The notes beneath the pieces were generated by a model. That model searched no databases. It was given only the letters and a program-made list of their open reading frames with translations, and had not been told where the DNA came from. From an uncultured Sinobacteraceae bacterium (GTDB lineage Bacteria; Pseudomonadota; Gammaproteobacteria; Nevskiales; Nevskiaceae), in the NCBI GenBank assembly GCA_903822975.1, contig CAIJRD010000011.1, positions 310,001-374,000 on the forward strand: DNA of 64,000 nt, written 5' to 3'. Shown piece after piece: positions 46,142 through 54,483 of the stretch. Within the stretch, counting starts at the first letter, position 1. The number at the start of each line of letters is the position of its first letter. Both the position numbers and the translations under genes were made by a program.

Positions 46142-46662
46142 TATTCGATGCGCGATTCGACGCGTGGCGCTGGACGTCCGGCCGTCGGGCTGGCCACCTC
46201 GGCACGCTTGCGGCGACACAGATCGGCAACTGAGGAGTCACCGGTTCGACCGTCATGACGGCGCGCGTCGAACCCGGACGCGGGTCCGCTAGTGACTGCA
46301 ATGGCGGGGACTGGAAACTTCGGCGTCATCAATCGGAAATGGCGGCAGGCGAACGCAAAAATACAGTATGGCGGTTAAGCCGCCACGCAGACAGCGTGGC
46401 AGAGGCGTTTTTGGGTCGATGCGATCCAACCGATCCCATGTTGTTGATCAGATCCTCGATCCGAGTGCTGCTCGAGCGGCTGCGACCGGCGCGAATGCTG
46501 AGCTTCATGCGACCGCTTCCATTCGTGTTCGGCCTGTTGCAATCGATGTGCTCGCCGGGATTTTTTGCCGCGATTCGACGCCGACGCAGTCTGCGGGAAG
46601 GACACGTCCAAGCGGACAGCCGCGTGAGTCGTGCGTCGCGCGGCGCAACGGGCCGGGTGCGC
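46142..46662. other. Gene-free stretch upstream of lptF
   Basis: These 521 bases lie between the start of lptF and the stop of the metallophosphoesterase gene, both on the minus strand. No open frame here has coding character on either strand. It should hold the lptFG promoter, but I cannot point to one. There is no pepA, the gene that usually flanks lptF in gammaproteobacteria. Confidence 0.4.
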
Positions 46663-47646
46663 CTAGCGCAGCGCAGCCGACGCTGCGGGTCCTTCGATCT
46701 GCACGCGGTAGCAGCCGCCCTGTTCGAACGTGCGCGACTCGGGACTCCACAGCCGCGCCTGCACCTGCAATTCCCAGGCGGCCGTGCCTTCGCGGCGCAG
46801 CGTTAGATGGTGCCAACGCGCGCCGGCGTCCTTGCGGCTCGGCACGGCCGACGACGATGGCAATCCCAGGCACAGAATGGCGCCGTGCGGGCCCGGCACG
46901 GTGTCGAAGCGCGCGTCGCGCGCGTGTCCGTGCAGCACCAGCTCGGCACCTGCGCGCGCCAGGACGTCGCGCAGCGCGGCGCGGTTGCGCAGCGCCTTGC
47001 GGGCGGAAACCGCCGCATCGGCAACCGGATGATGCAGCAGCACGATGCGGAACAGACCGCGCTCGGACAAGGCCCGTAATTCGATCTCCAGCCGTTCGAG
47101 CTGGTCGCTGGCGAGCGCACCGGAGGCCAGCAGCGGCGCCGTTGGCAATGCCGAATTGAGCCCCACCAGCGCGATTGCGCCGCGCACGCGGACATACGGC
47201 CACTGCGGCGTACGCATCGACGGCGACGGCTGCCGCGGCTCCACATCCGAGCTCATCCAGGGACGCCAGCGGCCGAGACCTTGATCGTCGGCGACGCTGA
47301 CCAGCGCGTCGTGATTGCCGGGCACCACGCTGACGCGCTCGGGGCTACCCAGTTCACGCAGCCAGTTCGCCGCTGCGCTGAACTCCTCGTGCAACGAGAA
47401 ATTGGTGATGTCGCCGGTGATGACGATCTGCTCCGGCGCCTGTGCGCGAATATCCGCGAGCAACGATTCGAGCACATCGCCCAGTTGCAGCTCGCGCCGG
47501 TCGCGCAGCCAGGACCACGCGCTCAATTGACGCTTGCTGAATCGCTCACGCAGCCGCAGGCGCGGCGCATGGCTCAGGTGCGGGTCGGAAAAATGCGCAA
47601 GCGTGGTCGCGGTCACGGATAATGGTGGGCTCATTTTCGCTTGCAT
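46663..47646 (-). CDS. Metallophosphoesterase (calcineurin-like)
   Basis: A 327-residue protein with the five metal-binding motifs of the calcineurin-like superfamily in order: HFSDPHLSHAP, VITGDITNFSLHEEF, VVPGNHDALVS, IVLLHHPVADAA and LVLHGHARDARF. No signal peptide or membrane span is visible, so it is probably cytoplasmic. A second ATG four codons in (47634) is an equally good start. The substrate is unknown; cyclic nucleotide, nucleotide-sugar-lipid (LpxH-like) and lipid phosphate activities all occur in the superfamily. It is divergent from the lipid kinase gene at 47718, with 71 bases between, which hints at shared regulation with lipid metabolism. Confidence 0.88.
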   Translation of the reverse strand: MQAKMSPPLSVTATTLAHFSDPHLSHAPRLRLRERFSKRQLSAWSWLRDRRELQLGDVLESLLADIRAQAPEQIVITGDITNFSLHEEFSAAANWLRELGSPERVSVVPGNHDALVSVADDQGLGRWRPWMSSDVEPRQPSPSMRTPQWPYVRVRGAIALVGLNSALPTAPLLASGALASDQLERLEIELRALSERGLFRIVLLHHPVADAAVSARKALRNRAALRDVLARAGAELVLHGHARDARFDTVPGPHGAILCLGLPSSSAVPSRKDAGARWHHLTLRREGTAAWELQVQARLWSPESRTFEQGGCYRVQIEGPAASAALR

Positions 47647-47717
47647 GATGCCATGTTGGATCTTCCGGACCGCTGCAAATTCCCCGCGTCTGCGCTGGTG
47701 CGCGGTGCAGCGCGACT

Positions 47718-48680
47718 GTGGCTGCGTCGCCGTTCGTGAAGCGCACGCCCCAACAGATCGGCCTGATTCACAACCCGCGCAGCCAGCGCAATCGCCAGCG
47801 CCTGCTCGGCGCCGGTTCGCCGCACTTGCTGCGTGCCGAACCGGCTTCGCTCGAGGAGCTCGCCGCGACGCTCACGGACTTCTCGCGACGCGAAGTAAGC
47901 CTGCTGCTGATCAGCGGCGGCGACGGCACGCTGCGCGACGTGATCAGCGCGCTGCCGCTCGCCTACGGTTCGAATTTGCCGAAGTTGGCACTGCTGAGTT
48001 CCGGCAATGCCAACGTGGTTGCGTCCGATGTTGGGAGTGCGGGTCACACCACCGCCGCGCTGCAGCGGGTACTGGCGGCAGCGCGCGACGACAGTTTCCG
48101 GCGCCGGGTCCGACGCCCCGCGTTGACGCTGACCTGGCCGGATCAGGCGCATGCGCCGGTCAGTGGCTTCTTCATGGGCGCGGCGGCACTGGCACAAGCC
48201 ACGCATTACGCGCATCAGCGCGTACTCACCGGCGGCGTCCAGTACGACGCATCGGTCGCGGTCACCGTGTTCGCCTCGTTCAAGCAGACTCTGCGGGGCG
48301 AAGGCGATTGGCACCTTGGCGAGCAGATCGGCGTTGCCCTCGACGATCAGCCCGAGCGCGCAGGCGCCCGCTTTATTTTCTTGGCGACCACGCTGAACAA
48401 GCTGATGCTCGGACTCTGGCCGTTCTGGGGCAATGGGGGTCCGATCCGATACCTCGACATCGATGCGCCGCCGCGGCGCCTGGGACGTTCGATGATTCCG
48501 CTGCTGCGTGGACGTCCCACGCAACGCATGCTCAACGATGGGTATCGGAGTGGTTGCGCCACTCGTATTCGCTTACAGCTGAATCAACCGGTGGTGGTCG
48601 ACGGCGAAGCCTTTGAGCCCGGCCCGAGTGGCATGATCGAGCTGAGTTCCGGACCGGAAATCGAGTTTCTGACGCCGTGA
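47718..48680 (+). CDS. Diacylglycerol kinase-family lipid kinase (possible ceramide kinase)
   Basis: A 320-residue protein of the DAGK catalytic-domain family. IGLIHNPRSQRNRQRL is the first strand, LLLISGGDGTLRDVISALPL holds the GGDGT nucleotide motif, and LALLSSGNANVVASDVG replaces the usual GTxNDxA loop. The C-terminal domain ends with VVVDGEAFEPGPSGMIELSS, the typical DG-E motif. It would phosphorylate a lipid alcohol such as diacylglycerol, sphingoid base or ceramide with ATP. In Caulobacter the ceramide kinase is a member of this family encoded next to the sphingolipid genes, as here. Start GTG 47718 is given; GTG 47736 (MKRTPQQIGL) is equally likely. It overlaps the next gene by four bases. 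Confidence 0.85.
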   Translation: MAASPFVKRTPQQIGLIHNPRSQRNRQRLLGAGSPHLLRAEPASLEELAATLTDFSRREVSLLLISGGDGTLRDVISALPLAYGSNLPKLALLSSGNANVVASDVGSAGHTTAALQRVLAAARDDSFRRRVRRPALTLTWPDQAHAPVSGFFMGAAALAQATHYAHQRVLTGGVQYDASVAVTVFASFKQTLRGEGDWHLGEQIGVALDDQPERAGARFIFLATTLNKLMLGLWPFWGNGGPIRYLDIDAPPRRLGRSMIPLLRGRPTQRMLNDGYRSGCATRIRLQLNQPVVVDGEAFEPGPSGMIELSSGPEIEFLTP

Positions 48681-49615
48681 TCGCCGCCTTGCCCGACTGG
48701 ATCGAATCGCAGCTGTGTGCCGCACCTGCGCCGGCCGTGCAGGAATTTGCCGCGCATCTCGCGGCACACGGACACGGCAGTGTGCTTGCCGTGCTGTTCT
48801 ACGGCTCCGGACTTCGGAGCGGTGATCTCGCCGATGGCTTGCTCGACTTTTATGTGTTGGTCGACCGCTTGCGCGATTGGCATGGCCCCGGCCTGGCCGC
48901 GCTTGCCAATCGGCTGCTCCCTCCAAATGTGTTCTACCAAGAGCAAACAATCGGCACCCAGCAACTGCGCGCCAAGATCGCGGTGCTGAGCCTTGAACAA
49001 TTCCAACAGGGAATGCATGCCGACTCGCTGGACACGACCCTCTGGGCGCGCTTCTCACAGCCGGTGATGTGTGCCTGGTCGCGCGATGCGGCAGCACTCA
49101 AGGGCACGGCCGCTGCGCTGGCGCAGGCGGCTGTGACTGCAGCCAGCTGGGCAGCCCGCCTGGGCCCCGCGAGCGCCACTGCGCAGGATTACTGGCGCAG
49201 CCTGTTCCAGAGGACCTATGCGACCGAATTGCGAGTCGAGCGCGGTGAACGCGCGCAGGACGTGCTCGGCTTCGACCCGACCTACTACGACGTGCTGCTG
49301 CCGATGGCCTGGAACGGTGGCGGCATCCATTTCCAGCGCCGCGCCGACGGTTTGCTGGAACCTCAAATCACGCCGCAACAGCGCAAGACAGCCGCGCGCG
49401 CCTGGCAGCGGCGTCAGCGGCTCGGGCAGCCGCTCAATCTGTTGCGCCTGAGCAAGGCGGCATTTACGTTCGACAACGGCGCGGACTATCTGGCTTGGAA
49501 AATCGAGCGCCATTCCGGCGTCAAACTGAATCTGACTGACTGGCAACGACGTCACCCGATTCTCGCCGCGCCCGGAATCATCTGGCGGCTGAAACGACGC
49601 TCTGTGCTGCGTTAG
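48677..49615 (+). CDS. Tam41-like nucleotidyltransferase (putative lipid-phosphate cytidylyltransferase)
   Basis: This 312-residue protein has no membrane span. Its pattern matches Tam41/Mmp37, the peripheral mitochondrial phosphatidate cytidylyltransferase: VLFYGSGLRSGDLADGLLDF gives the GSG loop and first metal Asp, YVLVDRLRDWHGPGLAALAN the following D-x-WH segment, and VFYQEQ, KIAVLSLEQF and DTTLWARFSQPVMCAW the conserved later blocks. Tam41 makes CDP-diacylglycerol from phosphatidate and CTP. The gene overlaps the lipid kinase by four bases (ATGA type), so the kinase product, a lipid phosphate, is a natural substrate. With sphingolipid genes adjacent, CDP-ceramide formation is a possible role. 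The family call is from memory of motifs only; the general nucleotidyltransferase fold is the safer statement. Confidence 0.6.
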   Translation: MIAALPDWIESQLCAAPAPAVQEFAAHLAAHGHGSVLAVLFYGSGLRSGDLADGLLDFYVLVDRLRDWHGPGLAALANRLLPPNVFYQEQTIGTQQLRAKIAVLSLEQFQQGMHADSLDTTLWARFSQPVMCAWSRDAAALKGTAAALAQAAVTAASWAARLGPASATAQDYWRSLFQRTYATELRVERGERAQDVLGFDPTYYDVLLPMAWNGGGIHFQRRADGLLEPQITPQQRKTAARAWQRRQRLGQPLNLLRLSKAAFTFDNGADYLAWKIERHSGVKLNLTDWQRRHPILAAPGIIWRLKRRSVLR

Positions 49616-49633
49616 TTAGCGTTCGGTCAGCAG

Positions 49634-49700
49634 CGTGCACGTCGAGAGTGCCGCGGCAGCGGCCCGTGGCAACGTAACCGCGGCACTCTCGACGTGCACG
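49634..49700. repeat. Perfect 23-bp inverted repeat with 21-base loop
   Basis: Arms at 49634-49656 and 49678-49700 are exact reverse complements (outer end CGTGCACGTCGAGAG, inner end CCGCGG), separated by 21 bases. It starts 18 bases after the stop of the Tam41-like gene. There is no T-run after it, so it is not a standard intrinsic terminator. It directly abuts the 35-bp tandem repeats. Confidence 0.95.
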
Positions 49701-49705
49701 TTATC

Positions 49706-49915
49706 GCTGAAGACGATCGATTCAGCGGATCGCGCATAGCGCTGGAGAGGATCGATTCAGCTGAGCGCGCCTAACGCCGGAGACGATCAATACAGCTAAG
49801 TGCGCCTAACGCCGGAGACTATAAATTCAGCGGAGCGCACGTAACGCTGCAGACGATCAATTCAACGGATCGCCCGAATCGCTGGAGATTATCGATCCAG
49901 CGGAGCGCGCGGAAC
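49706..49915. repeat. Six tandem 35-bp degenerate repeats
   Basis: Six units of exactly 35 bases run head to tail (starts 49706, 49741, 49776, 49811, 49846, 49881). Each begins GCTGGAGACG-like, continues with ATCGATTCAGC-like and ends CGCGC-x-TAAC-like. A further fragment follows. Units differ at several positions but keep length. The array fills the gap between the convergent Tam41-like and serine palmitoyltransferase genes. There are no spacers, so it is not a CRISPR array; 35 is not a multiple of three, so it is not repeat coding. Confidence 0.92.
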
Positions 49916-49935
49916 CCCGGACGACGAAGGCCGAA

Positions 49936-51162
49936 TCAGGCGACCATCGCAACCGGGCTGCCGGTGGTCGCGGGCAGCACACCGAGCGCCACGGCGACTT
50001 CGCCGAACAATTCCACTGCGCGATCGATCTGCCGACGCGAATGCGCCGCGCTGACGCTGGCGCGCAGCAACGGCCGATTCGACGGCGTGGCCGGCGGCAG
50101 CGCGAGATTCAGATACAGGCCGCTCTGCAGCAGCGCGTTCCAGAAACGCACCGCCAATTCCTGATCCTCCAGCGCCACCGAGACGATCGGACTGGCGTGC
50201 GGACCGACGTTGAGGCCGAGTTGACGCAGACCTTGATAGAGCCGCTCGGCATTGCTGCTGAGACGCTGGCGCAAGGGTTTGTCGCTTTCCAGGCGTCGCA
50301 GGGCCTGACGCGTCGACGCGATGATCGACGGCGGCAACGAGGCGGTGAACATGTACGGGCGGCAGGCCACGCGCAAGATGTCGAAACCTTCGATGTCGGC
50401 GACGCAGAAACCACCGACACTGCCGAGACTCTTGGAAAACGTTCCGACGATGAAATCGACATCAGCTTCGACGCCGGCGGCTTCGGCGAGTCCGCGACCG
50501 CGTTCCCCGAGCACGCCCATCGAGTGCGCTTCGTCGACCATCAGGTACGCGCCCATTTCACGCTTTACTGCGGCGATTTCGCGCAAGGGCGCGAGGTCGC
50601 CGAGCATCGAGTAAATGCCTTCGACCACGATCATCTTGCTGCCAGGCACGTCCTTGAGACGGCGCAGGCGCTTGTAGAGATCTTCCGGGTCGCTGTGACG
50701 GAAGCGGATCACTTCGGCGTGGCCGAGACGCGCACCGTCATAAATGCTGGCGTGACTGTCGGCGTCGAGAATCAAGTGATCGCCGCGACCGACCAGCGTC
50801 GACAGCATGCCGAGATTGGCCTGGTAGCCGGTCGAAAACACCATGCAGTGTTCGCGGCCGAAGAAGTTTGCGAGATCCTGCTCCAGTGCGCGATGGCTGG
50901 CATAGCTACCGTTGGCAACGCGCGAACCGGTCGTGCCGGTGCCCTGCTGCCGCAAGGCCTGCACCGATTGCTCGATGCATTCTGGGTCCATCGTCAGGCC
51001 CAGGTAGTTGTTGGTGCCGAGCAGAATCGTCTGGCGGCCGTCGATCACACCTTCGGTCGACGAAATGATTTCGTCGAATGTGACTGCGAAGGGATTCGGC
51101 TTGACTGCGCTGAGCGCGTCGTAGGTGTGCTGCAACTGGGAAAACTTGGCAAGTATGCTCAT
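49936..51162 (-). CDS. spt: Serine palmitoyltransferase
   Basis: A 408-residue PLP-dependent alpha-oxoamine synthase. The PLP lysine lies in DFIVGTFSKSLGSVGGFCV, and MVDEAHSMGVLGERGRGLAE and LLGTNNYLGLTMDPECIEQS are typical. PYMFTASLPPSIIASTRQAL is characteristic of serine palmitoyltransferase rather than BioF, Kbl or HemA. It condenses L-serine with a long-chain acyl thioester to 3-ketosphinganine, the first step of sphingolipid synthesis. Bacterial enzymes are soluble homodimers of about 400-420 residues. The ATG overlaps the stop of the upstream ACP gene (ATGA), which suggests that palmitoyl-ACP rather than palmitoyl-CoA may be the acyl donor. The cerR- and acyl-activating genes follow in the same order as in the Caulobacter sphingolipid locus as I recall it. 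Confidence 0.9.
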   Translation of the reverse strand: MSILAKFSQLQHTYDALSAVKPNPFAVTFDEIISSTEGVIDGRQTILLGTNNYLGLTMDPECIEQSVQALRQQGTGTTGSRVANGSYASHRALEQDLANFFGREHCMVFSTGYQANLGMLSTLVGRGDHLILDADSHASIYDGARLGHAEVIRFRHSDPEDLYKRLRRLKDVPGSKMIVVEGIYSMLGDLAPLREIAAVKREMGAYLMVDEAHSMGVLGERGRGLAEAAGVEADVDFIVGTFSKSLGSVGGFCVADIEGFDILRVACRPYMFTASLPPSIIASTRQALRRLESDKPLRQRLSSNAERLYQGLRQLGLNVGPHASPIVSVALEDQELAVRFWNALLQSGLYLNLALPPATPSNRPLLRASVSAAHSRRQIDRAVELFGEVAVALGVLPATTGSPVAMVA

Positions 51163-51416
51163 GCTTTCTCTTGTTTCACCAAGGATGCCACCGCCTGCAC
51201 GAGATCATCGATCGTAGCAATGTCGGCCGCGCGGTCCAGCGGGATGGAAATATCAAAGCGATCCTCGATTTCGAGCATGAAGTTCATGATCGCGAGCGAA
51301 TCGAGGCCAAGATCCTGGACGATGTGGGTATCGCCATGCAGCGCCACCGGGCGCGGGAGGAGCTTGGTCAGGGCAGCAATTACATCTGCCCTAATGTTGT
51401 CGGCATTTTCCGTCAT
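51159..51416 (-). CDS. Acyl carrier protein dedicated to serine palmitoyltransferase
   Basis: An 85-residue acidic protein with the phosphopantetheine-attachment motif DLGLDSLAIMNFMLEIEDR (serine near residue 40) and the four-helix ACP length. It is not the fatty-acid-synthase AcpP: no fab genes are near, and it overlaps spt by four bases. Specialised ACPs beside spt are known in sphingolipid-producing bacteria and carry the acyl chain for the condensation. The 160-base AT-rich gap upstream (51417-51576) may hold a promoter for acp-spt. Confidence 0.92.
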   Translation of the reverse strand: MTENADNIRADVIAALTKLLPRPVALHGDTHIVQDLGLDSLAIMNFMLEIEDRFDISIPLDRAADIATIDDLVQAVASLVKQEKA

Positions 51417-51576
51417 AAATAAGAGTCGGCAGCGTCGCAGGCGAGCGGCGACAATCCTAATTAAATTTAGTCGGCATCGTACTCGCCCCCGCCCGGTTTG
51501 TCACAAAAAGGCAACCGCGATTCGGTAAAAAACCGTTACTGTCGGGCCTTATCAACTTATCTTCGGGGCGTCGGCC

Positions 51577-52560
51577 TCAAGCCGCGCTCAGCCAGCCGGC
51601 CTTCCGATACCAGGCGACGGCATCGTGAAAGCCTCGATCCAGGTCGAAGCGGGGTTGCCAGCCTGGGATACGCGCCAGCTCCTGCGGCGCCACGGCCCAG
51701 TCCGGATGGAGCAGTTCGCGCAACTTCTCCGAGGTCAGCATCTTGGCGTAGCCAAAGCGGCGCGCCGTATCGCCTGCGAAAGCCAGCGCCTGCAACGGCA
51801 ATCGCGGGGCATTTCGAAACTTGGCCGCAGTGTTGCCGCCGGCTCGCGCCGCAGATTCGAGAATTTCGCGCCAACTGTAGCCAGCCGGCCTTGCATCGGC
51901 CGTGGACTGCACGCGGCCACTGGCGGGCGCGGTGGCCATTCGCGCCAGCGCGGCGGCCAGATCTGCGACATGAATCAAGGCGGTACGCGCAGCCGGGCCA
52001 CCCGGCAGCCAGGCCGTACGCTGGGCGGCGAGCTGAAAAAAAATCAGGGTTTCGCGATCACCCGGCCCGTACACCGCCGGCGGCCGCAGCACGCTGGCGG
52101 TCGCACCGAGAAGGTCGAGCGCGACGGTCTCGCCGGCGCGTTTGCTCGCGGCATAGCCCGATAGCTGCGGCTCGCGCGCGGCGAGGCTGGAGACATGAAG
52201 AAAATGCGCATTCGGCGCGTGCTGTCGCACCGCTTCGGCGACTGCGCGGGTGCCGTCACGGTTGACCGCCATGAACTGCGCCGTGCTGGCTGCCTTGATC
52301 AAGCCGGCCAGATGGATCACTGCATCGGCGCCCGTAACCAGCCGGCGCAGTGCGGCGGCATCGCCAAGCTCGCCCGGAACCACTTCGATTTCGATGTCGC
52401 GCCATTCCGGTACCACCGGATCGCGACGCGTGAGGATCCGAGGCTGTAGTCCCTGGACCACCAGTTCGCGCACCAGATGGCGGCCGACGAAGCCGCTGGC
52501 ACCGGTGACGGCGACGCGCCGTCCGGGTTCAGCTTGCAGCGGTGGCTCGCTTGAGCTCAA
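51577..52560 (-). CDS. cerR: CerR-like NAD(P)-dependent reductase of sphingolipid synthesis
   Basis: A 327-residue extended SDR protein: VAVTGASGFVGRHLVRELV nucleotide loop, AVIHLAGLIKAAS, FLHVSSLAAREP and the catalytic GYAASKRAGETVALDLL. The family includes the Caulobacter ceramide reductase CerR, which reduces the 3-keto group after N-acylation; the gene lies between acp-spt and the acyl-activating gene as in that locus. The start TTG 52560 lies within the end of the upstream gene (32-base overlap); no better start is available before the nucleotide loop. Other SDR epimerase functions are possible, but the neighbourhood makes the reductase role likely. Confidence 0.78.
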   Translation of the reverse strand: MSSSEPPLQAEPGRRVAVTGASGFVGRHLVRELVVQGLQPRILTRRDPVVPEWRDIEIEVVPGELGDAAALRRLVTGADAVIHLAGLIKAASTAQFMAVNRDGTRAVAEAVRQHAPNAHFLHVSSLAAREPQLSGYAASKRAGETVALDLLGATASVLRPPAVYGPGDRETLIFFQLAAQRTAWLPGGPAARTALIHVADLAAALARMATAPASGRVQSTADARPAGYSWREILESAARAGGNTAAKFRNAPRLPLQALAFAGDTARRFGYAKMLTSEKLRELLHPDWAVAPQELARIPGWQPRFDLDRGFHDAVAWYRKAGWLSAA

Positions 52561-54268
52561 ACGCGCCCTGCAGATAGAGCATCTTTGCTTTCGCGCGGCT
52601 GAGCTTGCCGGAAGAGGTTTGCGGCAGCGCGCGCGGCATCACCGGAACAACCACCGCCTCCACGCCATGGCGTTGACGCAGCACACCGGCGACTTCGTCA
52701 CGCAGCGCATCGCGCGCGTCCGCATCGACCACGCGGCACTCGACCAGTACGACGACGTTTTCACCACCAAGACCGTCAACCGCGAACGCCGCCACGTCGC
52801 CAGAGCGCAACGCGCTGACCTCGCTCTCCGCCGTCCACTCAAGATCCTGCGGCCAGATGTTGCGGCCGTTGAGAATGATCAGATCTTTCGCGCGACCGGT
52901 GATGACGATATCGCCGTCGGTCTGGTAGCCGAGGTCCCCGGTATTGAGCCAGCCATCGGCCGACAGGATTTTCGCGGTTTCCTCCGGATGCCCGAAGTAC
53001 TCCTTCATCAAGCTCGGGCCGCGCACATAGATCACGCCGACCCGACGCTCTGGCAGCGGTCGATTGAAGTCGTCGCGCACCTCCAGGGCGTGCCCCGGCA
53101 AGATGCGGCCGCAATGCACGAACTCTCGGGTGCGCCCCGCATCGACCTCCGGCGTGATCGCGCGGTGTTCGCGCTCCAAACGGTCGGTGTCGATCAGGTC
53201 GGCGCGGATGCCCTCACCCAGCGGCGCAAACGACAGCGCCAAGGATGCTTCCGCCATGCCATAGCTGGCGACGAAGGCCTTTGCACTGAAGCCCGAAGCG
53301 GCAAATGTGTCGGCAAATTTCTGCAGCGGTTCCGGACGCACCATGTCGCCGCCGATACCGGCTGCACGCCAGCGCGACAGATCGAGGTTTTCCGGCCCCA
53401 TTTTTTCCGCGCGGCGCGCGCAAAGCTCGTAGCCGAACGTCGGGCTGTAGGACAGCGTTCCGCCGTTGCGGGAGATCAGTTGCAGCCAGGTCAAAGGCCG
53501 GCGCGCGAATTCACGCGTATGCAGGTAATCGATCGAAATCTGGCAGGTCAGCGGCGTCAGCAGAAAGCCCACCAGACCCATGTCGTGATACAGCGGCAGC
53601 CAGGAAATGCAGCGATCCTGCGGGCCGATCTTCAGACCATGGGCCGCAATGCCGCCCATGTTGGCCAGCACCGCGCGGTGGGTGACCGCAACGCCACGCG
53701 GGAAGCGTGTGCTGCCGGAAGAAAACTGCAGGTAGGCGAGATCGTCCGGCAAGGGACTGGGAAGGTCGCCGGACACCGGCGCAACCTCGTCGAACTTTGC
53801 CAGCGTGCCGCAGACCACCAGCTTGAGGCCGGCGCAGGCCTCCAGCAGCATGCCTTCCAGCGCCGTAGGCGCGAGTGCCGCCGTGGCCGCCGCGCTCTCG
53901 ACCATGCGGCGGATGTGCTGCAGGTAGTTGTCCTTGCCGCCGAGTGCGGCCGGCAGCGGCAGCGGCGCCGGCACCATACCGGCGTACTGGCAGGCGAAGA
54001 AGCTGCGCACGAAATCGCCTTCGTTCTCGGCGATGATCGCGACATGATCGCCGTGCTTAAGACCGGCGCCCAGCATCCGGCGCGCCAGCAGTAAGGCCTG
54101 CTCGCGCAACTGGGCGTAGGGCAGCCGTTCGAGCAGTTCGCCCTTGCCCGAATAGAAATTCAGGCCGGTCGCACCGGTCGCGGCATAGTCGAGGGCCTCG
54201 CCGAGTGTGTGGAAACTGCCGCCGTTGCGAAACGGCAAGCCGCTCAGGCTAGGCGTGCAATTGTTCAT
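52529..54268 (-). CDS. Fatty acyl-AMP ligase / acyl-CoA(ACP) synthetase
   Basis: A 579-residue adenylate-forming enzyme. The core motif is LAYLQFSSGSTRFPRGVAVT (A3), then SWLPLYHDMGLVGFLLTPLT, ASYGMAEASLAL, GWLNTGDLGYQTDGDIVITG and the lysine-bearing end PQTSSGKLSRAKAKML. This arrangement, with PLYHDMGL, is typical of FAAL-type ligases that activate fatty acids as AMP esters and load them on ACPs. It probably charges the ACP encoded downstream or supplies acyl chains for N-acylation. It is the first gene of the minus-strand acs-cerR-(acp-spt) series; its 3' end overlaps cerR by 32 bases. Length (about 580) fits the family. Confidence 0.9.
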   Translation of the reverse strand: MNNCTPSLSGLPFRNGGSFHTLGEALDYAATGATGLNFYSGKGELLERLPYAQLREQALLLARRMLGAGLKHGDHVAIIAENEGDFVRSFFACQYAGMVPAPLPLPAALGGKDNYLQHIRRMVESAAATAALAPTALEGMLLEACAGLKLVVCGTLAKFDEVAPVSGDLPSPLPDDLAYLQFSSGSTRFPRGVAVTHRAVLANMGGIAAHGLKIGPQDRCISWLPLYHDMGLVGFLLTPLTCQISIDYLHTREFARRPLTWLQLISRNGGTLSYSPTFGYELCARRAEKMGPENLDLSRWRAAGIGGDMVRPEPLQKFADTFAASGFSAKAFVASYGMAEASLALSFAPLGEGIRADLIDTDRLEREHRAITPEVDAGRTREFVHCGRILPGHALEVRDDFNRPLPERRVGVIYVRGPSLMKEYFGHPEETAKILSADGWLNTGDLGYQTDGDIVITGRAKDLIILNGRNIWPQDLEWTAESEVSALRSGDVAAFAVDGLGGENVVVLVECRVVDADARDALRDEVAGVLRQRHGVEAVVVPVMPRALPQTSSGKLSRAKAKMLYLQGAFELKRATAAS

Positions 54269-54483
54269 TCAGTTAATCGTTCGCTCGTAAATCGTTCAGA
54301 GCATCGGCTTCAGACAGTCCTGTCAGCCGCAAGACATTATTGCCTTGGCGCGGGCCTTAAAGGTTCTAATACCGCCATCCTCCCGCCGTTCGACCGCCAC
54401 CAACGCACAGCCCCCGGATATCGACGATACGCCGTTACCTAGCTCTTGGTTTGCGAGCAGCAGTCTCGGCAAGATCGGCCATT

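Noticed and set aside
49706..49915. CRISPR array
   Set aside because: Repeats are contiguous with no unique spacers, and no cas gene is near.
50041..51528. 495-codon open frame on the plus strand across spt and acp
   Set aside because: Antisense to serine palmitoyltransferase and ACP; no motif or ribosome site.
52250..54094. 614-codon open frame on the plus strand across the acyl ligase gene
   Set aside because: The opposite strand encodes a clear adenylate-forming enzyme; the plus-strand product is Arg/Gln/His-rich without a domain.
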